A stretch of 64,000 nucleotides of DNA from Clusia tigrina (Eukaryota; Arthropoda; Insecta; Diptera; Clusiidae). The position numbers and the translations under genes are program-made. The stretch lies in contig OV050030.1 in assembly GCA_920105625.2 (NCBI GenBank), positions 350,982,925-351,046,924 on the forward strand, in the 5' to 3' direction. Under the pieces are notes generated by a model. It saw only the letters and a program-made list of their open reading frames with translations, was not told where the DNA came from and did no database searches. This document shows positions 55,626 through 64,000 of the stretch, piece by piece (the stretch's first letter is position 1; each line of letters begins with the position of its first letter).

Positions 55626-56168
55626 TGTTAAACTAAAATTAACACCTGAATTTCAACAACGGTTCTTGTACCGAGTTGATTATGAAGTTGACAACAGGCA
55701 CATAAACCTTGGTGTCGGAAAAGGAGAATCAATCAATGTTAAGTTAAAATGAAAAGACTCACAGTTAACTCTTACTGATTGACTGACTTTTGGATGTGCC
55801 AATCGTGGGTATTTATTCATTTTTCTATATACATATATTACATATAATTTGGCTGTACATACTCGTATTAGGTATTATTGAATTGACAGCATAACCATGA
55901 AATGTGCATTATTGACAAATTTGCAAGCTGACCTTGAATTGGGTTTTTCAGCGTATTGCACTTGATATCATGTTTCATCCAGTGCAATTCCTTAGCTTAT
56001 GTAGTATATATTGGAGTTTTTGTCAAAAATGCAAATTTCATCGTTAAGCTGGCAAGGTTTGCTTAACACAAGCCTAATTGTATGCAAAAGAAGATGTTAT
56101 GCATTAAAAGTTTGAATGTTACATACCTCCCAATGAGGTTTGCACATCAACTGTTAATGCAATTAACA
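55626..56168 (-). repeat. BEL 3' LTR, 543 bp
   Basis: It begins TGTTAAACTAAAATTAACA and ends GCAATTAACA on the + strand, giving TG...CA ends with TTAACA/TGTTAA inverted termini. The first 97 bp match the right LTR at 63901 except for one substitution (55645) and a 3-bp indel. On the - strand an AATATATACTACATAA stretch (about 56000-56015) could be a TATA box. Adjacent on the right, TTTCTCCCGCGCG is the complement of a GGGAGAAA purine tract. Confidence 0.88.
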
Positions 56169-56182
56169 TTTCTCCCGCGCGT
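56169..56182 (-). other. polypurine tract
   Basis: On the - strand CGCGGGAGAAA lies directly before the 3' LTR, the expected place of the plus-strand primer. Confidence 0.5.
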
Positions 56183-56197
56183 TGAGCACAGCTCAAC

Positions 56198-57960
56198 CTA
56201 TATAAGATTCTCTATTGGTTGGTTGCGAGGGCGAGGCTGAGGCACCGTATCTGTTGACGTGATGATTTCTGGTACATTGACGCCACGTTGACTTCGTATT
56301 TTCCATATGAGCCCAGTAATTAAAAATATCACGGGCAGGAACAGTCCGGTATAACTGACCGCATGGTGGCAATAGTCTGGTGGGTGAATTTTGTGCAGTG
56401 TCATCAGTTTTTCCTTGGCCAGAGCATTGTCTAATTCTGTGAGATTCTTCAGCTGTGTTGTGTAAGTGATCGCGTTGATTTTCTGCAATAGTGGGGTTAT
56501 TTGTTCACTATTAGATAATTCTGTAATTTTTCCTAGGCTTGTGCGTGATGCTGTTAACGAACTGGACACGGATTCTTGCCCTTGCATTGAGATTGCATTG
56601 TGTTTCAGCACGCATTCTGGCTGAAGTGTCAGTAGTCCTGAGCCTTTCAGTGTCAACGGGATGATTTCTTTTCCGCAGACTGCAGTGGCTCCTGAAGTTG
56701 ACGGAATTGCATAAATCCATTGATTTTTTTTCTTCAATGGTAGCCACGTAAAGTTATTGGCCACAGGTTTTAGTTTACAATTTGGTCGAGTGTTGTGGTT
56801 AAACAAATTGATTTCGCAGGAACACATCTCAGCCTAATAGATGTGGCGGATTGGCACATTTGAACATACGTATTCATTTTGATTGATTCGCTCACATGAT
56901 GCAAAGTCGTCGGAGCTAATTCGAAGGTATTGATCGCGAGCAGCATTTGTGGCAAGAAAGGTGGTGCATGTATCAATTGCCACCATAGTGTTGTTGATCC
57001 AATTTGGTACCGAAATGAGCAGAAATAGTTCAAATCGGTCATGTTCCACCAATGGTAATGTAATCTTAAACACAACATGGTCCTGAGTGAGTCCTCCCTT
57101 TACCTTCATTATCCTAGATAGTTGTATTAAGTCCTCTTGATTTGCATGTAGTTCTTATGATGATGGCAGGTGGAGTTTAATTTTGTCAACTTCGGTGTGC
57201 AATTGCTCGGGAGTTAAAAGTAGCGGATTGAATTTACCATGGTGAGTGTCTGTGAGAACATCCAGTATAGCTGACTGTGTACGTTGTAAATCGGTTGCGA
57301 TTAGAGTTAGTTGATTTGACAGAGCATTGGATAGTTCCAACAATTTCGATTGTTGCAGCTCTTCGTCTTCTTTCTGCAATTGATTCCACATTTGATTCAC
57401 TTGTTGGTCAAATTCATCAAATTTTGTCTGAGCCGCTATCTGATCCTGCTTTATGATGTTGACGGTGGAATCAATGATGGATGTTTGAGATTGTTCAGCA
57501 GATGTAGCAGATTGGACTCGTTTTCTTTGACATTTAATATTGTCCTTGACATCTTTTTGGAATACTCTGAATCTAACACGCCAAATTGTGTATATGCAAG
57601 GTTTCCAACGAGATTTACTGCCCCTCTCCTGTTGCGACTGCTCCTTAACAGATTATTATCTACACGCAATTCTCCTTCAAGTCGATCGAAGCTGTCGGTT
57701 AGATGACTACAAGTGTAGTTTTGTTTAATCTTTCGGCAAAGTTGACGTAGGGTGCTGGTACCGTTGAACAGTGTTGATGCTTCTGTCCAATATGGTTTCA
57801 GATCGTAGTATACGAGCAACTTCCATTCCGTAGATGAAATAGCAACTGATTCTATATTTTCGAAGTGGATGCCAAGTTTTGAACCAAAACGATTAACTTG
57901 CACTGGAGATCCTAATATTATTGGTAACATCATTATTGTGAGTAGCAATGCCAATACCAT
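56198..57960 (-). pseudogene. env: envelope-like (F-type) glycoprotein of BEL element
   Basis: The first piece (57960-57451) starts with a hydrophobic signal-peptide-like MVLALLLTIMMLPIILGSP and contains a furin-like site [15 protein letters not shown] near 57640, followed by a hydrophobic segment. That is the layout of F-type fusion proteins of baculoviruses and errantiviruses. After one frameshift near 57.5 kb the frame continues to 56198 with stops at about 57153 and 56832. It has several Cys, ITLPLVEHDRF, and a membrane anchor GLFLPVIFLITGLIWKIRSQ near 56330. It overlaps the integrase frame by 68 bp. Damaged as it stands. Confidence 0.75.
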
Positions 57961-59200
57961 TAGTGATTGCTGGTATTATTCTTCTCCTTTTTGGCACTGG
58001 TTGCTCTTCTGGATCTACTTCGATGTCATCATGATCTGCCGAGAATAATGGTGCCAGTCTTTGAATTGCTCTTTTAAATATGCCCCTTTGTGTTTTTACG
58101 TCGCACACTCTTACTAAGCCATCGTCACCCTTGTATACCTTAACAATTCGCCCTAGAGGCCATTGGAGCACTGGTAAGTTATCTTCTTTGACGATTACCA
58201 TAGTATTTGGCTCTATGGTGCTGGTTGGACCCTTCCATTTGTGTCGTTGCTGAAGTTGGTGAAGGTACTCGTGTGACCAACGTTTCCAGAACTCGTATTT
58301 AAGGTGTGTCACCAATTTCCATCTAGTTTGTAGGGATACCTTGGATTCTGACATGTTCCTATCTATCTGTGAAGTTATCAAGAAGTGTCCCGGAGCTAGC
58401 GCTGTTAGGTCATCTGGATCTGTTGACATTAGGGTAAGCGGTCGAGAATTCAAAATTCCCTCGATGTCCACAACGATGGTTTCGAGCTCTTCGTAGGTCA
58501 GCGATGCCGTCGATCCACTTCGTAGTAGCAAATGCTTGGCGGATTTAACCGCTGCTTCCCATAAGCCTCCAAAATGTGGAGCTCTAGGAGGAATAAATTT
58601 GAAGTTTATTCCACGGTCGCTGCATGATCTCGTGATATTTTCTCGTGAGGTGTTTGAGAAGATGACATCGTTTAGCTCCTTCAGATTGTTACTTGCGCCG
58701 ACGAAATTGGTTGCGTTGTCACAATAGATAGTATCACACCGTCCGCGACGAGACGTGAAGCGTTTCAGCGCTCCGATAAATGCTTCGGTCGTCAATTCGG
58801 TTACAACCTCTAGGTGAACTGCCTTTGTTGCGAAACAGGAAAATACTGCGATGTAAGCCTTGTGTGGCTTCTTTCCACGAATTTTATAGTACACCCAAAA
58901 TGGTCCGCAATAATCCACTCCACTATGGACAAACGGTCAAGCTGGAGTGACTCTGGTTGCTGGCAAATTTCCCATCACTTGAGTGAATAACTTAGGCTTG
59001 GATCTGGTGCAGCGCACGCAATTTTGCACAACGTTTCGGGCCTTTATTTTTCCTTTTATTATCCAAAATCGTTGCCTTGACGCTGATAGCAAACCTTGTG
59101 GACCACAATGCAAATTATTCTCATGCATCATGACGAGAATCATTCTGGAGATATGGTCGTTGTATGGCAGCAACATGGGATGTTTTGCGTCATAGCTCAA
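57893..59200 (-). pseudogene. BEL integrase
   Basis: On the - strand: zinc-binding HENNLHCGPQGLLSASRQRF and QNCVRCTRSKPK (H-H-C-C pattern), an in-frame TGA at about 58934. Then comes the core, with VDYCGPFWVYYKIRGK (Asp 1), CDTIYCDNATNFVGA (Asp 2) and PPRAPHFGGLWEAAVKSAKH (Glu in G-L-W-E). The DUF5641-like tail follows, with WPLGRIVKVYKGDDGLVRVC, VKTQRGIFKRAIQRLAPL and a basic PKRRRIIPA end. The core frame (58918-57893, 341 codons) is uninterrupted and all three catalytic residues are present. The TGA is the only break seen. Confidence 0.88.
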
Positions 59201-60137
59201 GTTGGATGCTTCTAACCGTCCTCCAAACCCTTAGGATACCTTGGTCATCAATAAACGGTGACAAATTACTGATATCGCTAGTGTTATTGATAGTTGAGTG
59301 ACGCTCTAAGTTTTTAATGTCATCGTAAAAGGCTCTTCCTTGGGTACCCTTGACAATCAATGTCAATGATGCCTCCATTTCTTCGGCTGTTGGTGCTATT
59401 GTAGGGTGGGACACCTTGTTTCTTAATACTTTCACATAACGAATAACATATGCTACAATTCTTTGCAGGCGTCGAAATGAGTTCATGTGATTGATTTCTT
59501 CCCAGAAAGTTGTTGTCTCTTTCGAATTGAGTGTTAGAGATGCACTCGTCTGCCGCCTGAGTTCCAAGGCACATTGTTCTTGCGGAGGTTGAAGTGGCCA
59601 AATTGTCATAGATCCGTGCAGGAACTTAAGTCCATATAGCCAAAACAGACTGTCTACCAATTTAGCTGCTGTCACGCCTCTTGATACCAGATCTGCGGGA
59701 TTGTCTTGGGACGGCACGTGAAGCCATTGTTGTGGATTAGTTGCTTGCTGAATAGCCAAAATTCGGTTGGCCACGAATGTGTGGTAGTGTGCTGATTCTG
59801 CATTTATCCATCCCAGCACCGCTGTGGAATCAGACCAAAAATGCGTTGTAGCGCCTTTGAAGAATGGGCTTTCATGGAGCTTCGGCATCAAATCCACGGC
59901 GACCTTAGCAGCGCACAATTCCAGTCTTGGTAATGTTACTTGCTTTGTTGGAGCTACTCGTGATTTCGCGCATAGGAAGCGAACGATTATCTGGTTTTGG
60001 GAATCTTGTGTTCGCATGTATGCTACCTCTCCATAGGCACGTTCTGATGCGTCAGCGAAAATGTGTACTTGGGGGTCCTTGGGTACTGTGCGACCGAAGA
60101 CGTGGCGTGGCACGCTCATGGTTTCTAACTTCTGCAA
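59190..60137 (-). pseudogene. BEL RNase H
   Basis: An open frame of 315 codons: VHIFADASERAYGEVAYMRT (first Asp), VTLPRLELCAAKVAVDLMPK (Glu), THFWSDSTAVLGWINAESAH (Asp), VPSQDNPADLVSRGV (last Asp). The motif set is typical of BEL/Pao RNase H. The frame is shifted relative to RT on one side and integrase on the other. A stop-ridden stretch at 60140-60500 separates it from RT. Confidence 0.86.
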
Positions 60138-61184
60138 GTCCTTTTTGAAGGTTAGCCATGTTTTGTGAAGTGGTGCTGGAAGTTCTGTATCCCAGTATAT
60201 TTTAAGTTTCCATAGTTGTTGAAGGAATACTTTTGCTGTGGTCGTAAGCCAAGGGGATCAAAAATACGTGAAAAATCTGCTAAGGCTGAACGCTTTGTTA
60301 TCCTACCGGATTCTACTACACCAACCTTGACCTTAAAGTCATCATTAGAAGGGCTCTAAATCAATCCCATTGTTTTGATGTTGTCGTCCAGTGTGTCACC
60401 GAATTCCATATTTACTTCACGATCCGTGACTAGAATTTCTTCTAGTAACCTTGGGTGATTGGCTCACCATTTCCGTGAATTGAAGCCCGCGGAACTAAGC
60501 ATGAGTCAAAGTTGCCGCTGTATTTCACATGCAGTGGAGAGATGATCAGATCCGCTCAACACATCATCGACATAAAAATTGGATTTTACGACTTCTGCTC
60601 CGAGTTGGTATTTGTTGGCTTGATCGTCAGCCAGAGCCTGAAGTGTGCGGATAGCCAAATACGGTGCAGATGTTGTACCGTAGGTGACTGTCGTGAGCTG
60701 ATAACACTTCATGGGATGTGAGGGATCTTCTCTCCACCAGATTAGTTGGAACTTTTGATCGTCTTTATCTACTCGCACTTGTCGATACATCTTTTCAATG
60801 TCGGCTGTAAAGACAAATCGAGGGAGCCGGAAACCGCAAAAGAATAGTGAACACATCTTCCTGGATAGTTGGTCCTGTTGCCAGAAGATTGTTTAAAGAA
60901 ACATTTATTGATGTTTTGGCTGAAGCATCGAATACGACTCTTAGCTTTGTCGTCGAGCTGTCTGGCTTCAAAACGGCATGATGTGGAAGAAAGTAGTGGG
61001 AACTCTTGATGCTAGTTATGTTAATCTCTTCCATATGACCAAGCTTCTCGTATTCTCGCATGAAGGCTACATATTGGGCCTTGAATTCAGGAATCTTTAT
61101 CATTTTTCGTTCAATTGTCATGAACCGTTGCAGAGCTAACTTCCGCGATTGTCCCAGTTGGTTTGGAGTTGTTTGGAACGGCAA
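60138..61184 (-). pseudogene. pol: BEL reverse transcriptase
   Basis: The first frame (61184-60795): LGQSRKLALQRFMTIERKM, YEKLGHMEEINITSIKSSHY, FLPHHAVLKPDSSTTKLRVV, FDASAKTSINVSLNNLLATG. The second frame (60856-60506): FVFTADIEKMYRQVRVDKDD (Asp 1), TYGTTSAPYLAIRTLQALA, KSNFYVDDVLSGSDHLSTA with the Y-V-D-D active site at about 60560-60590. The frame shifts between the two and again after 60506 (connection segment, several stops). Both catalytic Asp sets are intact. Confidence 0.87.
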
Positions 61185-62607
61185 ATTTCACTGCGAAGCG
61201 CCCATTGATATCACGTTGATAATTTTGCAGAAAATGTTCTTTACAGCGACGCTCGGCGGTTGTAAACTTACAGCTAGGTGAATCACATCCTTCAAGTTGC
61301 CAGAATTGTTCAAGAGTGTCGTTGAGGGAACCATTCTCCTGACCAGTGTAGACTGCACACGTTGCTGTTTTTGTTGAGCTTTGGCCAATTTTTCCACTTA
61401 TTACCCAACCAAGCGTTGTGTTTTGCATAACTGGGAGCTCAGAGGAAAGTTTGATTTGGTCCATTTCTATGAGGTCGTAATACAGCTCTGCGCCCAAGAG
61501 AATATCGATTTTTCCTAGTTGATGAAAGTCCGCATCAGCCAGTTGTACATCCTTAAGAATCGGCCAATTTGTAACGTTTAGCTGCTGAGCTGGCTGAGTT
61601 GGAACAATGCTTGGCAGCACAAATGCCTCAAAGTCAGCTGCAAAGTTGCTTGTTCGAGATTCCACTTTCATGTGAGCGCGGTGCGTAGCTCTTCTTTGGG
61701 CATTTCCAATACCTTCAATGTACAACGAAGCCTCGATTGGATATATGCCTAGTCTTTTAATGACACGCTCGGAGACGATGTTGATTTGTGATCCTGAGTC
61801 GAGAATGGCTCTAAATTCACCCGATCGTCGATTCGCAGCTGTTATTCTGATTTTAGCTGTTCCCAACAAGACATAACAGCTAAGATATGTAGGCATGATG
61901 TCGGTGGCTGCTGATGCCACTGCGGTATTGGACAGAGTTGTAGTTGATTTTAAATTGATTGCTGTTGGTCGGCTTCCTCTTGTGGTCTGCTCCCGTGCTT
62001 CTAGATGCAACAACGTGTTGTGTTTTCTATTGCATTTGGTACAGTTGCCTGACACGCAAGATTTGGCATTGTGCCCACCTTTCAGACAGTTTACACAGTA
62101 GTTTGCTTTTTGGACTGTGTTTAACCGCTGACTTGGTGTCATTTTGAGAAAATCTTGACATTGGAATAGCGCATGATGTTGGTTGCATGTGATGCATGGC
62201 GGACCTGTTGGCACTGAGACACTTAACGCCTGGTAGGCCCTTGGTCGCCCTTGTTCTGCCGCATCCTTGTAGAGTCTTCCTCCTAAAGTTTCCAATGACT
62301 GGAATCTAAGCTCAAGGAATTTCAGGAATTCGTTTACAGATGGTATCTCCTTCGGCTGTTTTAAGGATTGCTCCCATAATGCGTGAGTGGTTTTGTGCAG
62401 GTTTTGGGTTAATATGTACAGCAGAATGGAGTCCCAGCTGTCGGTGCTCACTCCTAGATCTTGTAGAGTCATGATGCACTCCTTGGTAGTGTCGTGGAGG
62501 AACTTAATCGCTGATGCCTGATCGTTGTTGATTGTCGGTTGGGAGAGCAGTCTGCTTAACGTTGCGTTTATCAGCAGCCGAGGGTTTTCATATCGATCCT
62601 TGACCAT
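61111..62607 (-). CDS. BEL gag C-terminal part, nucleocapsid and protease
   Basis: This is the longest intact frame in the window (498 codons). Order: capsid-like helical region (RYENPRLLINATLSRLLSQP, LGVSTDSWDSILLYILTQNL). Then three zinc-binding segments (CITCNQHHALFQC, CVNCLKGGHNAKSC, CTKCNRKHNTLLH). The A17-type aspartic protease follows with FRAILDSGSQINIVSERVIK, IEGIGNAQRRATHRAH and ILLGAELYYDLIE, and LGWVISGKI near the end. It is in the same phase as the upstream gag frame and shifts phase at about 61.13-61.18 kb, before RT. Confidence 0.87.
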   Translation of the reverse strand: MVKDRYENPRLLINATLSRLLSQPTINNDQASAIKFLHDTTKECIMTLQDLGVSTDSWDSILLYILTQNLHKTTHALWEQSLKQPKEIPSVNEFLKFLELRFQSLETLGGRLYKDAAEQGRPRAYQALSVSVPTGPPCITCNQHHALFQCQDFLKMTPSQRLNTVQKANYCVNCLKGGHNAKSCVSGNCTKCNRKHNTLLHLEAREQTTRGSRPTAINLKSTTTLSNTAVASAATDIMPTYLSCYVLLGTAKIRITAANRRSGEFRAILDSGSQINIVSERVIKRLGIYPIEASLYIEGIGNAQRRATHRAHMKVESRTSNFAADFEAFVLPSIVPTQPAQQLNVTNWPILKDVQLADADFHQLGKIDILLGAELYYDLIEMDQIKLSSELPVMQNTTLGWVISGKIGQSSTKTATCAVYTGQENGSLNDTLEQFWQLEGCDSPSCKFTTAERRCKEHFLQNYQRDINGRFAVKFAVPNNSKPTGTIAEVSSATVHDN

Positions 62608-63579
62608 CGCCCATGCAGCCTCCTAATAATTTGCCGATGCTGTGAAGTGCCGAATTAGTCCTTCCGCCTGACCGGATAAACTGGACTTCAAGAACCACAT
62701 CTTTTGGCAAGCTGGAATTGGTTGTTTGTCGACCAACTCCATAAATAGATCGTGGAACTGCCTCCACTTGTGGTAGCTGCCATCGAATTATGGTAGTTCA
62801 ACCTTGGGAAGTTTTAGACCTGATGTCGTCATATTGGCTGTTTGCCTGTTGACTGCTGTTGGAGAGGCTTGCATAATTGATGCCGCTGATGCTCGATCCA
62901 TATCTTGAAGCCGCAAAATCTGTGCAGTGATTGCTTTCGCAATCTGGGCAAAACCCTCGTAGTCCTATGAGCTGGGCTCATCAGATAACCAGATCCTTTG
63001 GTGCAGGTCCTGGGCAGATTTCCAATGCGTTTCTACTGTCTTCGCCTGCATTGCATAATAGTGTGACGTTTGTTGTGTCATACTATTAAGCACTTGGCTA
63101 AGTAGTTTGCTAGTTGTGTCTATTGACTTCTTTTGTTTGTCAATTAGTGAGCATAGCTGACTTGACGGACTTCTGGGGGCAGCTATCACGGTGCTTGATT
63201 CGCTTTGTCTGGTGGCTGGCTGCGGCGACCGTACTGTTTTGAGTACCTCCGGTGCAGCCTTTGTGGTTGATGCTGCTTGGAGACGTTTGATGGCCTGTAC
63301 TGCTCTGTCCATCTCAATGCGTGCTTCTCGGTATTTCGTGCGAATGGCAGTGTGTAAATCCTTCACGAAATACGGGTGGTCGACTTCCTTGCCATGTTGG
63401 TCGCGGATGGTATTGTCGACTTTGTCAAACTGTACCCACAATTCATTCAGCCCCTTGGCTTTTGTTGTTATGACATCTATTGTTCTGCGCTCTTGTGGCG
63501 CCTTCTTGTAATTGGCTATAGGTTTTTGTAGAGCCAGTGCAAGCTCATCTTGCCTCAATGATAGTTCATCCATTCCCAT
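62608..63579 (-). pseudogene. gag: BEL gag N-terminal part
   Basis: The start ATG at 63579 gives MGMDELSLRQDELALALQKP and a helical, coiled-coil-like region (EARIEMDRAVQAIKRLQAAS; KQKKSIDTTSKLLSQVLNSM). The frame is interrupted by only three in-phase stops (about 62966, 62787 and 62622) before it merges with the next open frame in the same phase. It reads through LKLPKVELP and FDGSYHKWRQFHDLF, the conserved start of the BEL gag domain (DUF1759-like). Gag builds the particle. Confidence 0.8.
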
Positions 63580-63877
63580 GATGATGACGTATCGTGTTTT
63601 TGAATGTTATGTGCAGGATTCGTTGTTGTCGTCTGCTTGTTACCGGCTAATTCTGACTTGATTGTTGTCGTCTGCTGGTTACAGGACACTTGATAGCTTG
63701 ATGATGTAGATAATGTCTGAAGTCTTCTGCAGGTTACTAGCTTAGGACTTGATTGTTGAATTTGGATACTACGTCGGTAGGTGTTTGCTGCCTACTGAAG
63801 GATGTTTCAATGATCAGTGGATCGATGGATTCTTGGCACTTGAACCAGTTATCCTTTCCGTCTGATACTCAGAAGGT
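63580..63877 (-). other. BEL 5' leader
   Basis: This is non-coding sequence between primer site and gag start, with a partly repeated ATTGTTGTCGTCTGCT motif (63619 and 63661 regions). Confidence 0.6.
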
Positions 63878-63900
63878 TGCAAACGTCAGGGTCACCAAAA
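63878..63900 (-). other. BEL primer binding site
   Basis: On the - strand TTTTGGTGACCCTGACGT directly follows the LTR end TTTAACA. It starts with TGG and resembles the TGGTGACC-GACGT-type sites common in BEL/Pao elements. The tRNA was not assigned. Confidence 0.65.
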
Positions 63901-64000
63901 TGTTAAACTAAAATTAACAGCTGAATTTCAACAACGGTTCTTGTACCGAGTTGATTATGAAGTTGACAACAGGCACATAAACCTTGTCGGAAAAGGAGAA
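63901..64000 (-). repeat. BEL 5' LTR (partial, cut by window edge)
   Basis: It matches 55626 onward over its whole visible length, apart from one substitution and a 3-bp gap (CCTTGTCGG against CCTTGGTGTCGG). Only the inner end of the LTR lies in the window. Confidence 0.9.

Larger units (their letters stand above)
55626..64000 (-). mobile_element. BEL/Pao LTR retrotransposon with envelope-like gene
   Basis: On the - strand: 5' LTR (from 63901, running off the window), primer site, gag-protease-RT-RNase H-integrase (63579-57893), an envelope-like gene (57960-56198), purine-rich tract and 3' LTR (56168-55626). BEL/Pao identity rests on the A17-type protease DSGSQ, the YVDD RT, the RNase H wording and the integrase GLWE motif. 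It inserted into an R1-like RT. Confidence 0.9.

Overview
The window is a piece of repeat-rich animal nuclear DNA, most likely from a higher (cyclorrhaphan) fly. The mix of Ty3/Gypsy, BEL/Pao, Copia, R1-, LOA-, Jockey-, RTE- and Penelope-like retroelements with a piggyBac relative is what one expects of a dipteran such as a tephritid or drosophilid. That placement is inference; no host gene, rRNA or bona fide tRNA was found to anchor it. Essentially every recognisable protein belongs to a mobile element, and almost all are broken by stops, frameshifts or deletions.

Layout: 1-8.3 kb, a Gypsy element (copy 1, + strand) with its tRNA primer site, gag, protease, RT/RNase H and integrase. 9.05-16.07 kb, a 141-bp satellite in a higher-order arrangement, split by a 1.1-kb Helitron-like non-autonomous element. 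16.3-17.45 kb, an R1-like reverse transcriptase remnant. 17.45-20.07 kb, a deleted piggyBac-type transposon with an odd ~370-bp inverted duplication of its 3' end. 20.37-27.3 kb, a Penelope-like element (- strand) split by a Jockey-like element, which is itself split by a Helitron-like element; a second Helitron-like copy splits the Penelope N-terminal half. 27.5-28.15 and 35.0-35.5 kb, LOA-like fragments. Between them lie unidentified decayed frames and Gypsy copy 2 (- strand, about 29.9-34.9 kb). 35.5-37.35 kb, an RTE-like remnant. 37.4-39 kb, the 5' half of a Copia element. 39.8-40.75 kb, a CR1/Jockey-like fragment. 40.9-41.7 kb, an endonuclease fragment on the + strand. 43-47.65 kb, an almost complete but decayed LOA-like element (- strand). 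47.7-50.38 kb, Gypsy copy 3 (+ strand). 50.5-53.5 kb, a nested palindrome whose core is a TIR element with an apparent 8-bp target duplication and two back-to-back reading frames of unrecognised families. 53.6-54.3 kb, a Gypsy protease fragment. 54.9-55.6 kb, an R1-like RT cut by a BEL/Pao element with an envelope-like gene that fills 55.63-64 kb (- strand) and runs off the right edge.

The families do not cooperate as a pathway. What the window records is the order of insertions: several junctions are readable to the base (Jockey in Penelope with an ATCAC duplication, Helitron-like into a Jockey codon, BEL into R1). The mixed orientations, nesting and lack of host genes suggest pericentromeric or similar heterochromatin, possibly a small-RNA source locus; that is a hypothesis needing expression data.
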